From an uncultured Prevotella sp. (GTDB lineage: Bacteria > Bacteroidota > Bacteroidia > Bacteroidales > Bacteroidaceae): DNA of 40,803 nt. The DNA is taken from contig CALUFN010000019.1 in assembly GCA_944319945.1 (NCBI GenBank), positions 1-40,803 on the forward strand. The letters are read 5' to 3'. Under the pieces are notes generated by a model, which made no database searches, had not been told where the DNA came from, and saw only the letters and a program-made list of their open reading frames with translations. Of the stretch, positions 8,435-15,353 are shown piece by piece (the first letter of the stretch is position 1; each line of letters begins with the position of its first letter). A program made the translations under genes and the position numbers.

Positions 8435-8541
8435 TAACAAGCTGATGCTCAAAGTATTGCAAAAGGTTACCTTTCGGAATGCGAAAGGTAACCTTTTATC
8501 TTGTGAAAGACAACCTTTTGCATCCTAAAAGGTTGTCTCTT
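8435..8541 (+). repeat. four-unit 22-bp palindrome array, copy 3
   Basis: A 26-base leader starting TAACAAGCTGATGC (8435-8460) is followed by units at 8461, 8483, 8505 and 8527: AAAAGGTTACCTTTC, GAAAGGTAACCTTTT, GAAAGACAACCTTTT, AAAAGGTTGTCTCTT. It is followed by GTAAAACA, resembling the tail of copy 7. It lies 12 bases past the EFR1 stop codon, between two plus-strand genes. Confidence 0.9.
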
Positions 8542-8619
8542 GTAAAACATGCCGCCCGACCTTAACCGCCGCATCCGCCTTAACTACTATTAAAATATGC
8601 CTTAAAAGTGTTTCACCTC

Positions 8620-8650
8620 TTGCTATTTGACGCAAATATTGTTAACTTTG
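8620..8650 (+). promoter_or_regulatory. promoter for the glycosyltransferase pair
   Basis: TTG (8620-8622), 20 bases, then TAACTTTG (8643-8650) is a textbook Bacteroidetes promoter. Transcription should begin only a few bases before the ATG at 8663, giving a very short leader. Confidence 0.75.
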
Positions 8651-8662
8651 CATACGTCGTAT

Positions 8663-9757
8663 ATGAAAAAGGTTTTTCACATAATATCCCATTTCGACGT
8701 AGGCGGAGCCGAGCGCGTGGCCGTCAATATAGCCAAGTCGCGCACCGAAGGCTTCGAATACCACGTTGTCGAGCTGGTGCGCGCCCGCTCGCCGTTCACG
8801 CGCGTGTTCGTCAGCGAGCTTCGCAGCGCAGGCATACGCTACCACCGCGCCCACATGCCCGACGTGCGTTTCCATTACGTATTCGAGCGGTTGGCCGCCG
8901 TGTTGTTCCCGTTGTGGTTCCTTCCGCTGTTCCTCAGGCACCGTCCGGCCGTAGTCCACTGCCACACTGAGATGCCCGACTTGGCCGTAAGCTGGTTTTT
9001 CACTCTCTTTCCGCGCCTGCTCGTGGGCTGCAAGGTGGTCAGGACGATACACAACACACGCCTTTGGACCGGCTTGAAGGGCACGGGCCGCCGTGCCGAA
9101 CGCTTCTTCATACGCCGCGGCGCCAACGTAGCCATATCCGTATCCGTGCGTGACAATTACGAGAAAGAGTACGGGCAGCGTCCGCAGATAATATACAACG
9201 GCGTGGAAGAGACGGCGCAAAAACCCTACGAACGGCTCGTGAGAAGCAAGGCCAACATACTGTTCGCAGGGCGGTTCGAGCCGCAGAAAGGCATCGCTAC
9301 GCTCATAGCCATAGTGAAAAGGCTGCAGGGCGAGGAGCGGTTCCACTTCCACATAATAGGCGACGGCAGCTTGCGCCCCGATATCGAGCGCGAGCTCGGG
9401 GGGCTGCCCTCGGTTACGCTCTCGCCGCCCGTACACGGCATAGCGGCCTATCTCTCGTCGTTCGACTACCTGCTAATGCCGTCTGAGTTCGAGGGCCTTA
9501 GCATAATGTCGATCGAAGCCAGCCTCGCCGGTCTGCCAGTGATAGCCAACAGCTGTCCCGGACTGCGCGACACCCTGCCAGACAACTGGCCGCTCTGCGT
9601 AACTAACAACGACGTAAACCAGTACGCAGCCGTCTTCAGAAACCTCGGCCAGCGTGCGAACGGCTCGCCGCTGAGCCAAAAGGCCACGGCATTCGCACGC
9701 ATGCGGTTCGGCATCAGGCGCATGCAAGAGGCATACGAAGCCCTGTATAACTACTAA
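8663..9757 (+). CDS. GT4-family (GT-B fold) glycosyltransferase
   Basis: Probably transfers a sugar from a nucleotide-sugar donor onto a surface glycan at the inner face of the membrane. The 364-residue protein begins MKKVFHIISHFDVGGAERVA, with the GGAER acceptor-side motif at 14-18. The C-terminal domain has ILFAGRFEPQKG, IIGDGSLR, and the EX7E donor-binding motif in SEFEGLSIMSIEA. An upstream in-frame ATG at 8627 lies inside the promoter, so 8663 is the start. It is followed after 5 bases by another probable glycan gene, so the two form an operon. Donor and acceptor are unknown. Confidence 0.88.
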   Translation: MKKVFHIISHFDVGGAERVAVNIAKSRTEGFEYHVVELVRARSPFTRVFVSELRSAGIRYHRAHMPDVRFHYVFERLAAVLFPLWFLPLFLRHRPAVVHCHTEMPDLAVSWFFTLFPRLLVGCKVVRTIHNTRLWTGLKGTGRRAERFFIRRGANVAISVSVRDNYEKEYGQRPQIIYNGVEETAQKPYERLVRSKANILFAGRFEPQKGIATLIAIVKRLQGEERFHFHIIGDGSLRPDIERELGGLPSVTLSPPVHGIAAYLSSFDYLLMPSEFEGLSIMSIEASLAGLPVIANSCPGLRDTLPDNWPLCVTNNDVNQYAAVFRNLGQRANGSPLSQKATAFARMRFGIRRMQEAYEALYNY

Positions 9758-9762
9758 GGAAA

Positions 9763-10695
9763 ATGCGAAACATCATATCAGAAGCGGCCGCAACGGCTTA
9801 CAACACAGTGTTCAGAGCCGTACAACGGCACGACCTCTCGGCATGGGACCACGCCCCGGCGGCCCCCAGGCCCGTCTACGGCGTGTACCACGTGTACTGC
9901 GACAAGGGCTGGCGCGAGCTCGTGGCCGACCAGATAGGCAGCCTGAAGCGCAGCGGACTCTACGCCGCCACCACCCGGCTATACGTGAGCTGCATAGCCG
10001 CCAAGCGCAGCGACGCCGACGAACTACGCAACATCATCGGCGGAGAGAAGACCACGATAGTGTCGGTAAGCACCGACCCCACACGGTTTGAGTATCCCGC
10101 CCTCGAGTTCCTACGCGCCAAAGCGTGCGGCGAAGACTGCCTGCTGTACTACTTCCACACGAAAGGCATATCCTATTATGCCGGCGAAGCCACCGATAGG
10201 AACTTCATGAAGCTGCGCCGCAACGTAGACGCCTGGCGCCGCATGATGGAATATTTCATCTTCGACAAATGGCAGGTGGCCGTCAACACGCTGGCCGACG
10301 GATACGACACATACGGCTGTTACCGACTGCCGCCCTACCCCAAGCCATACTACATGTACGCCGGCAACTTCTGGTGGGCAAGCTCAGACTACGTGCGCAA
10401 GCTGCCGCGCTTCCCCGAGAAAGGGCTCGCCGACAACCGCTTCATGGCCGAAGAGTGGCTCTACAAGGCCGCGCCGCGCGACTTCTCGGCCTTCGACACC
10501 CTTGCAGATCTCTACTTCGTCTACGCCGACAAGGCTCTCTACGCCTCACGAAGACTGCCAGTGATTAAATGGTTGAGGTTCGTTCTCACCTTCAACTGGG
10601 TGAAAACGCGTAAACATCTGTTAAAATACGACTACAAGAAAAAACGTCAGTTACGCTATCAGGCACACCGTAAAGACAAGGCGGAAAAGGCCTGA
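9763..10695 (+). CDS. uncharacterised glycan-locus protein, possibly glycosyltransferase-like
   Basis: A 310-residue protein with no signal peptide that I cannot place in a named family. Recognisable conserved-looking stretches are VYHVYCDKGWRELVADQIG, LLYYFHTKGISYY and MYAGNFWWASSDYV, with a very basic C-terminus (KYDYKKKRQLRYQAHRKDK). The HTKG and GNFWWA patterns occur in proteins encoded in polysaccharide clusters. Together with the 5-base spacing to the GT4 gene, this suggests a role in glycan assembly, perhaps as a GT-A-like enzyme. Function is inferred mainly from position. Confidence 0.7.
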   Translation: MRNIISEAAATAYNTVFRAVQRHDLSAWDHAPAAPRPVYGVYHVYCDKGWRELVADQIGSLKRSGLYAATTRLYVSCIAAKRSDADELRNIIGGEKTTIVSVSTDPTRFEYPALEFLRAKACGEDCLLYYFHTKGISYYAGEATDRNFMKLRRNVDAWRRMMEYFIFDKWQVAVNTLADGYDTYGCYRLPPYPKPYYMYAGNFWWASSDYVRKLPRFPEKGLADNRFMAEEWLYKAAPRDFSAFDTLADLYFVYADKALYASRRLPVIKWLRFVLTFNWVKTRKHLLKYDYKKKRQLRYQAHRKDKAEKA

Positions 10696-10778
10696 CACAC
10701 AACGCAAAACGCCGTATGCACATTGTTAAAAGGTCAATAAAGTTGTTAAAGTGTAAAACAACATTGAAAGATTTTTAT

Positions 10779-10786
10779 TATCTTTG
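10779..10786 (+). promoter_or_regulatory. -7 element for the M23 peptidase gene
   Basis: TATCTTTG matches the -7 consensus. The nearest TTG (10764-10766) is too close for a standard -33. The predicted leader of about 95 bases contains a small open frame (10797-10871). Confidence 0.5.
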
Positions 10787-10796
10787 CAACGTTTTT

Positions 10797-10871
10797 ATGA
10801 AAGACGGGAGTTTATCCTTTAGAAAACTTTCCGACTATCGCTTGCGGCATCTACCCGCACTGTTATCTTAA
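10797..10871 (+). CDS. possible leader peptide upstream of the M23 peptidase gene
   Basis: ATG at 10797 opens a 24-codon frame (MKDGSLSFRKLSDYRLRH...) ending in TAA at 10869-10871. That is 17 bases before the M23 start and 11 bases after the -7 element. It has no diagnostic feature such as a codon run, so it may be a chance frame. It is recorded because it fills most of the leader. Confidence 0.2.
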   Translation: MKDGSLSFRKLSDYRLRHLPALLS

Positions 10872-10888
10872 TCAAGAACAATTAAAGT

Positions 10889-11833
10889 ATGCACCTGACA
10901 AGAAAAATAAAGACATTCGCAATAACGGCATTCCTTGCATTGACGGCAGCGTCGGCTTCGGCGCAAGACCTGCTGGCAAGACAGGCCCCGATAGACAAGA
11001 AGATGAAAGCAGTGGACACCCTTGCGCTGCGTGATTTAATCAACAAGGAACAGATGGGTTCGCCCTCGGCCCAACTTTATAAGGAGTGGAGCAACAAGTA
11101 CGCACACCGCGCCACCGAACTTCCCGACTCATTCTTAATCAACCTGAAACACTTCTGCATGCCCACGACGAGCAAGGTGATAACCTCCAACTTCGGCCGC
11201 CGCTGGGGACGAATGCACAAGGGCATCGACGTGAAAGTGTACATCGGCGACACCATACGCGCAGCTTTCAGCGGCAAGGTGCGTATCGTCAAATACGAAG
11301 CGGGAGGCTACGGAAACTATGCAGTGATACGTCACTATAACGGACTGGAGACCATTTACGGCCACATGTCTAAACACTTGGTGAAGGAAAACCAAGTAGT
11401 CAAGGCCGGAGACCCGATAGGTCTCGGCGGCAACACAGGCCGAAGCACCGGTTCGCACCTGCATTTCGAGACGCGTCTTTGCGGCGTTGCGCTCAATCCG
11501 GCACTGATGTTCGACTTCAGGAACCAAGACGTGACGGGCGATACGTACATGTTCCACCGCGACACATACGAGAAAGAGTCGCTCCTTGCGAACAAGGCGA
11601 GAGGCAAATCGGCCGGAGGCGACGACACTGAAGCAGACGAGGCAAGCGCAAGCAAGTCAGGCAAGAAGACCTCGGCAGCAGCTTCAGACATACGCTACCA
11701 CAAGGTAAAGCGCGGCGAGACCTTAAGTTCGATAGCCAAGAAGCGCGGCACTACGGTATCGCAGCTGTGCAAGCTCAACCACATAAGCAAGCGCCAGCGC
11801 ATCCGTCCGGGGCAGATATTAAGATACTCATAA
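10889..11833 (+). CDS. secreted M23 metallopeptidase with C-terminal LysM domain
   Basis: Envelope-localised zinc peptidase expected to cut peptidoglycan cross-bridges or to act as a division/remodelling hydrolase. The 314-residue protein has a signal peptide ending near ASAQ (about residue 26). The LytM core has NFGRRWGRMHKGID (His110, Asp114), and YGHMSKH and SHLHFE (His190, His192) supply the remaining metal-binding and catalytic positions. After an Ala/Ser/Lys-rich linker, a LysM domain (about 268-314, VKRGETLSSIAKKRGTT, IRPGQIL) should anchor it to peptidoglycan. It is transcribed alone and followed by a strong terminator. Confidence 0.92.
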   Translation: MHLTRKIKTFAITAFLALTAASASAQDLLARQAPIDKKMKAVDTLALRDLINKEQMGSPSAQLYKEWSNKYAHRATELPDSFLINLKHFCMPTTSKVITSNFGRRWGRMHKGIDVKVYIGDTIRAAFSGKVRIVKYEAGGYGNYAVIRHYNGLETIYGHMSKHLVKENQVVKAGDPIGLGGNTGRSTGSHLHFETRLCGVALNPALMFDFRNQDVTGDTYMFHRDTYEKESLLANKARGKSAGGDDTEADEASASKSGKKTSAAASDIRYHKVKRGETLSSIAKKRGTTVSQLCKLNHISKRQRIRPGQILRYS

Positions 11834-11860
11834 TTGTTAAAGTCTAAGATAGATTGCAAA

Positions 11861-11898
11861 GACGGCTGTCAGCGTGAGCTGGCAGCCGTCTGATTTTT
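11861..11898 (+). terminator. intrinsic terminator of the M23 peptidase gene
   Basis: GACGGCTGTCAGC pairs with GCTGGCAGCCGTC (13 bp, one G-U) around a GTGA loop, followed by TGATTTTTT. On the other strand it could weakly terminate the cysteine-rich gene (TTTGC after the stem). Confidence 0.85.
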
Positions 11899-11973
11899 TA
11901 CCGTTTCCACGTCGGCGGGGTGCTTGGCGTCATGCCAACAGCCTGCGTCCGACCCGTCATTAGAACGTAATGA

Positions 11974-12336
11974 TTACCTGCGGCGGTACACATCGTCGCG
12001 GCGGTGGCGGTCGTTCCACTCGGCACATTGCTCGCACAGCCTGCCGTTCTCGTGGCATCCGTCAACCGTGCAATGGTCGTAACGACACGCTCCGCAATCG
12101 TAATCGGCACTGCAACACTCTTGGTTGCGGCGGCATTCGCGGCGTTGCTGCTGTCCGCAGCACCCTCCTCGGTGCTGGTAACGCGGACAGTCGTCACGAT
12201 ATTCGCGGCAATCGTGGTGACCGTGCCTTGCCTCCGTGCGGCGCACGGGCGGCTCGTCGCTGCCCTGCTGGATGAAAGCCATCGAGCCGAGGCTCACTGC
12301 TCCGAGCAGGAACGCACTGATAATGATCTTCTTCAT
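11974..12336 (-). CDS. small secreted cysteine-rich protein
   Basis: A 120-residue protein beginning MKKIIISAFLLGAVSLGSMAF, a clear signal peptide. The mature part is unusual: 13 cysteines within about 80 residues (including paired GGCC and ECC and spaced DCGAC, CTVDGC, LCEQC). Many histidines and arginines accompany them (ARHGHHDC, NDRHRRDD). The composition suggests metal binding or a disulphide-stabilised periplasmic protein, but I recognise no family. Bacteroidetes carry other short Cys-rich exported proteins of unknown role. Long plus-strand frames over the same region lack start context and are shadows. The gene stands alone. Confidence 0.65.
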   Translation of the reverse strand: MKKIIISAFLLGAVSLGSMAFIQQGSDEPPVRRTEARHGHHDCREYRDDCPRYQHRGGCCGQQQRRECRRNQECCSADYDCGACRYDHCTVDGCHENGRLCEQCAEWNDRHRRDDVYRRR

Positions 12337-12375
12337 CTCTGTTATTTTTGGTTAATCCGTAGTTGGTTACATCTG

Positions 12376-12383
12376 CAAATATA
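12376..12383 (-). promoter_or_regulatory. -7 element for the cysteine-rich gene
   Basis: TATATTTG on the minus strand, 39 bases before the ATG, fits TAnnTTTG. A -33 TTG at standard spacing is not seen. Confidence 0.45.
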
Positions 12384-12481
12384 GGCAAAGGCGGCCGAAA
12401 AGATGTAAACATTTTAGTTATTAAAGCCTAAATAATCGTTTTTTACGAGCCTAAACGGCAAAAAACAAGCTATCCGCCGCA

Positions 12482-13273
12482 CTACTTCACCACGGCCCTT
12501 ACCACGAACCAGGCGTGCATCGCCAGCGTCGTCAGCAGGCCGTAATGACGGCGCATCACGTCGAAACGCTCGAGCAACGAAGCCCTATGGTACTTGGTAG
12601 ACTGCCCCTCGCGCTGATAGTCGGCAATGGTGGCATGAACGTTGACAAGCGGAAGCCCCATGCGCTCGGCCTCCTTCATCACGCGTATGCACCAATCCAC
12701 GTCGGCCGAGTGGCGGTAACGCAGGTCGTAAGGCGTGCGGCGGGCTATGTCGGTGCGTGCGTAGAAGGCCTGATGGCACACCAGCATGCCGTGGCGGAAC
12801 GAGCGCCAAGTGAGCCGTTCGGGCGGAGTGAGGCGGCGGCGGCTTACGTAGTTGCCGTCGTTGTCCACCCAGTCGGTGTCGCCGTAGAGCACGGCGGGCA
12901 GCCGGCAGTCACGCTCCTGCATGCCGTCAAGGCCGGCTTTGGCGCATATCAGCGAGACCGTAGAGCCGTCGGGGAAGAAGTCTCCGGCGTTCATAAAGCA
13001 CACATAGTCGCCCGAGGCCATGCGCAACCCCTTGTTCATGGCGTCGTAAAGGCCCTTGTCGGGTTCTGAAACTATCCTCACTTCGTGGCCGTTGCCCATC
13101 GCGTCAGACCTGCGTTTGTAGTCGAGAGCCAAGTCTTTGGTGCCGTCGGTCGACGCTCCGTCGACGATGAGATGCTCCATGCATCGGTAATCCTGGCGGA
13201 GAACGCTCTCGGCGGTGCGTGCGAACACGGCAGCAGCGTTGTACGTAATGGTTACGATCGTAAACTTTATCAT
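12482..13273 (-). CDS. GT2-family glycosyltransferase (WcaE-like)
   Basis: Inverting GT-A glycosyltransferase expected to add a sugar to a surface polysaccharide intermediate. The 263-residue protein starts MIKFTIVTITYNAAAVF, the GT2 N-terminal strand. It carries EHLIVDGASTDGT, EPDKGLYDAMNKGL and GDYVCFMNAGDFF, where the last block holds the equivalent of the metal-binding acidic motif. This order matches the colanic-acid-type WcaE group. Its ATG overlaps the stop of the upstream GT4 gene as ATGA (4 bp), so the two are translationally coupled. Confidence 0.88.
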   Translation of the reverse strand: MIKFTIVTITYNAAAVFARTAESVLRQDYRCMEHLIVDGASTDGTKDLALDYKRRSDAMGNGHEVRIVSEPDKGLYDAMNKGLRMASGDYVCFMNAGDFFPDGSTVSLICAKAGLDGMQERDCRLPAVLYGDTDWVDNDGNYVSRRRLTPPERLTWRSFRHGMLVCHQAFYARTDIARRTPYDLRYRHSADVDWCIRVMKEAERMGLPLVNVHATIADYQREGQSTKYHRASLLERFDVMRRHYGLLTTLAMHAWFVVRAVVK

Positions 13274-14550
13274 AGCCTGTAATGCTTGTAGGCAAGGGCC
13301 TGGTTGTACACTTCTATATACTTAAGGGCTACGCTCTGCTGCGAGTAAGTCCGTGCCACCTTGCCCACGGCGGCGCAGGCAAGAGCCTCGCGGTCGGCCT
13401 CGGCGAGCGTCCAGCGTATCCCCTCAGCCAGGTCTGCGGCGTTCTTATACTGCGCCACGTAGCCGTTTTTCATGTGGTCAATCATCTCGGGTATGCCGCC
13501 CACGTTGAAACCTACGCACGGCACGCCGCAAGCCATGGCCTCCATGATGGTGTTCGGGAGGTTTTCAGACAGCGAAGGCATGACGAAAACGTCGGCCGCG
13601 CGGTAGGCGGCCACTATCTTGTGCGTATCCGTAATGTAGCCGAGCGGATACACGGGCACGTCGAACGCCGAGGCAAGCTCGTCGCCGCTGCCGCCGAGAG
13701 TCACCACGCCGAGGTTAGAGGCCATGTCGGGATGCGACTTCACGAGCGCACGGCACGCCTCTATCAGATAGGCCGCGCCCTTGTTAACGTTAGACACCCG
13801 CTGGGCCACGAACAGCATGAGCCGCCGCTCCTCGGGCAGACCGAGCTGCCGGCGGGCCTCGGCCTTGTTGCCGGGTGCGAACGTGCGCACGTCTATCGGG
13901 TTGGGGATGCTCGTCACTTGGCGCCCCTCGAGCAGCTTGCTGCGCTTGGCCTCGCCCTGCAGCCAGTGGCTGCACGTTACGAAGAACACGCCGTTGCGCT
14001 TGCCCAGCACGCGCGCCTTACGCTTCCACACGCGCTTGGCCAAGTCGCCGAGCAGGCCCGCACGCGGCAGCAGGGGACAGCGCGAGCAGCCCTCGTCGGC
14101 GTATTTACGGCAGCCGAAGGTAAGGTGGCACACGGCCGTGGCGGGCCACATGTCGTGCATGGTCCATACTACGGGCTTGCCCGAGTCGAGTATCCGGCCG
14201 ATGCACTTCAGCGACAGCATGCCCTGGTTTATCCAGTTAAGGTGTATCACGTCGGCCTCCTCGAACTCGCGCGTCCGCGTAATGTCGATGCCGGCGTTGG
14301 CAATGTCAATATCAAAGAGGTGTCGGCGTGAGAATCCCGCATGGCAGAATATGCACCAGCGTTCCCACAGGAAGGGCATCCGGCCGCGCAGTCCGCCGCC
14401 CACACTTACTACGGTGATGTCGTCGGTCGTCTTGTCGCGCACCATCATCTTGGCCTTCACGCCGTTATTGTTAAGTGCTTCCATTATGCGGTTGGCGGCC
14501 ACGGCCGCCCCGCCGGCATTCTCGCTCGTATTTACAATCAGCACACGCAT
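13270..14550 (-). CDS. GT4-family glycosyltransferase (WcaC-like)
   Basis: Retaining GT-B glycosyltransferase of a polysaccharide pathway. The best start is the ATG at 14550 (MRVLIVNTSENAGGAAVAAN; 426 residues). The longer open frame back to 14664 runs through the promoter. Motifs include GGAAVAANR near the N-terminus, VIHLNWINQG, WTMHDMWP, IPNPID, and the EX7E donor site in LSENLPNTIMEAMACGVP. A C-x4-C-x4-C-type segment (FGCRKYADEGCSRCP) is typical of this WcaC-like subgroup. It forms a two-gene operon with the GT2 enzyme downstream. Confidence 0.9.
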   Translation of the reverse strand: MRVLIVNTSENAGGAAVAANRIMEALNNNGVKAKMMVRDKTTDDITVVSVGGGLRGRMPFLWERWCIFCHAGFSRRHLFDIDIANAGIDITRTREFEEADVIHLNWINQGMLSLKCIGRILDSGKPVVWTMHDMWPATAVCHLTFGCRKYADEGCSRCPLLPRAGLLGDLAKRVWKRKARVLGKRNGVFFVTCSHWLQGEAKRSKLLEGRQVTSIPNPIDVRTFAPGNKAEARRQLGLPEERRLMLFVAQRVSNVNKGAAYLIEACRALVKSHPDMASNLGVVTLGGSGDELASAFDVPVYPLGYITDTHKIVAAYRAADVFVMPSLSENLPNTIMEAMACGVPCVGFNVGGIPEMIDHMKNGYVAQYKNAADLAEGIRWTLAEADREALACAAVGKVARTYSQQSVALKYIEVYNQALAYKHYRL

Positions 14551-14579
14551 CGTCGGTAACGTTTTGATTAAAGTGAACA

Positions 14580-14610
14580 CAAAAGTAAGACAAATTGCGC
14601 ATTTTTCCAA
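14580..14610 (-). promoter_or_regulatory. promoter of the GT4-GT2 operon
   Basis: On the minus strand TTG (14608-14610), 20 bases, TACTTTTG (14580-14587). It predicts transcription starting about 25 bases before the ATG at 14550 and excludes the longer upstream start. Confidence 0.75.
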
Positions 14611-14702
14611 ATTAAAAGGCATTTTAATTACTGTTTGCGCACACAAATTATTGATTTGTATCAAGAAAAGCCGTTAAGATGACAAAAACACACCTGAAAG
14701 TA

Positions 14703-14733
14703 TTGACACAGCCGCATTTTCGTTGTATCTTTG
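14703..14733 (+). promoter_or_regulatory. promoter of the small RNA gene
   Basis: TTG (14703-14705), 20 bases, then TATCTTTG (14726-14733) is an exact fit to the Bacteroidetes promoter. It faces away from the GT4 promoter and has no coding sequence behind it before a terminator. Confidence 0.75.
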
Positions 14734-14739
14734 CATCGT

Positions 14740-14913
14740 CAAAAGGTTAATAAATTGTTTAGGTTAGTAAATAGTATTAGTTTAAGGTAAAGTTTTCATG
14801 ATTATTTAGGATGACAAAGGGAGCCGTGAGGCTGTCTTTTGATTCGAAAAAGGTTTTTTAGTTAAACATATTTTGGTGCGTCGCAGCTCGTGAAGAGTTG
14901 CGGCGCATTTTTT
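14740..14913 (+). ncRNA. candidate small RNA of about 174 nt, 6S-like in outline
   Basis: A consensus promoter and a strong terminator bracket about 174 bases with no sensible open frame. AAATTGTTTA (14752-14761) can pair with TAAACATATTT (14863-14873) with a small bulge, forming a closing stem. An AT-rich, mostly unpaired middle follows. The hairpin 14815-14841 has AGCC-GTGA-GGCT at its tip extended by CAAAG/CTTTTG. A closing stem, large bubble and apical hairpin in an RNA of this size recall 6S RNA, which sequesters RNA polymerase, but I cannot confirm that identity. It could equally be another Bacteroidales sRNA. Confidence 0.6.
14877..14913 (+). terminator. intrinsic terminator of the small RNA
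   Basis: TGCGTCGCAGCTC pairs with GAGTTGCGGCGCA (13 bp, two G-U type pairs) around GTGAA, followed by TTTTTT. Confidence 0.88.
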
Positions 14914-14946
14914 ATGCCCTTACGCACCGGGCGCAGACTGCCTACG

Positions 14947-15053
14947 TAACACATTGACGCTCAATGCGTTGCGAAAGGCCGTCTTTTAGAGTGCGAAAGG
15001 TTGCCTTTTAGAGCCTGAAAGGTAACCTTTTGCAGACCGAAAGGTCGCCTTTC
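14947..15053 (+). repeat. four-unit 22-bp palindrome array, copy 4
   Basis: The leader TAACACATTGACGC... (14947-14972) is an almost perfect inverted repeat (TAACACATTGA / TCAATGCGTTG). Units start at 14973, 14995, 15017 and 15039: GAAAGGCCGTCTTTT, GAAAGGTTGCCTTTT, GAAAGGTAACCTTTT, GAAAGGTCGCCTTTC. It lies between the small RNA terminator and the porin operon promoter. Confidence 0.92.
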
Positions 15054-15288
15054 GCATTTCTTTCCACTACTCCTTAATTATATTACTGCCGCAATCAAGC
15101 CCGGCATAACAACAAATGATGATGCCCCGAAATACCTCGATGTGGGTACGGCGACGAGCTTTTCAGGCGCGTAAACGCCGCAAATCTGCATTTTAACGGC
15201 CGCTGTCCGGTCTGCCTGCGGCGGCATCCCCATTTATGATTAGGCTTCAGGCACGCGGACGACGAGCGTTTTTACCGATTTTTAAGTA

Positions 15289-15319
15289 TTGCTAACATTT
15301 TTAATTTACCGTACTTTTG
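15289..15319 (+). promoter_or_regulatory. promoter of the porin-imelysin-DUF1111 operon
   Basis: TTG (15289-15291), 20 bases, TACTTTTG (15312-15319), 35 bases before the porin ATG. Between array 4 and this promoter (15054-15288) I see no gene; the sequence is mixed in composition with no clear hairpin terminator. Confidence 0.75.
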
Positions 15320-15353
15320 CATCGGATAAACAACGTAAATACTCATTAAGACG

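Noticed and set aside
8461-8541. Palindrome arrays as ordinary terminators
   Set aside because: They occur in all orientations relative to genes, some between a terminator and a promoter, and lack a consistent long stem plus T tract.
13282-14331. Plus-strand open frame of 349 codons opposite the GT4 gene
   Set aside because: Histidine/valine/arginine-rich antisense translation with no motif, while the minus strand encodes a complete glycosyltransferase.
14551-14664. Upstream extension of the GT4 gene
   Set aside because: It contains the consensus promoter (14580-14610) and low-complexity residues unlike a GT4 N-terminus.
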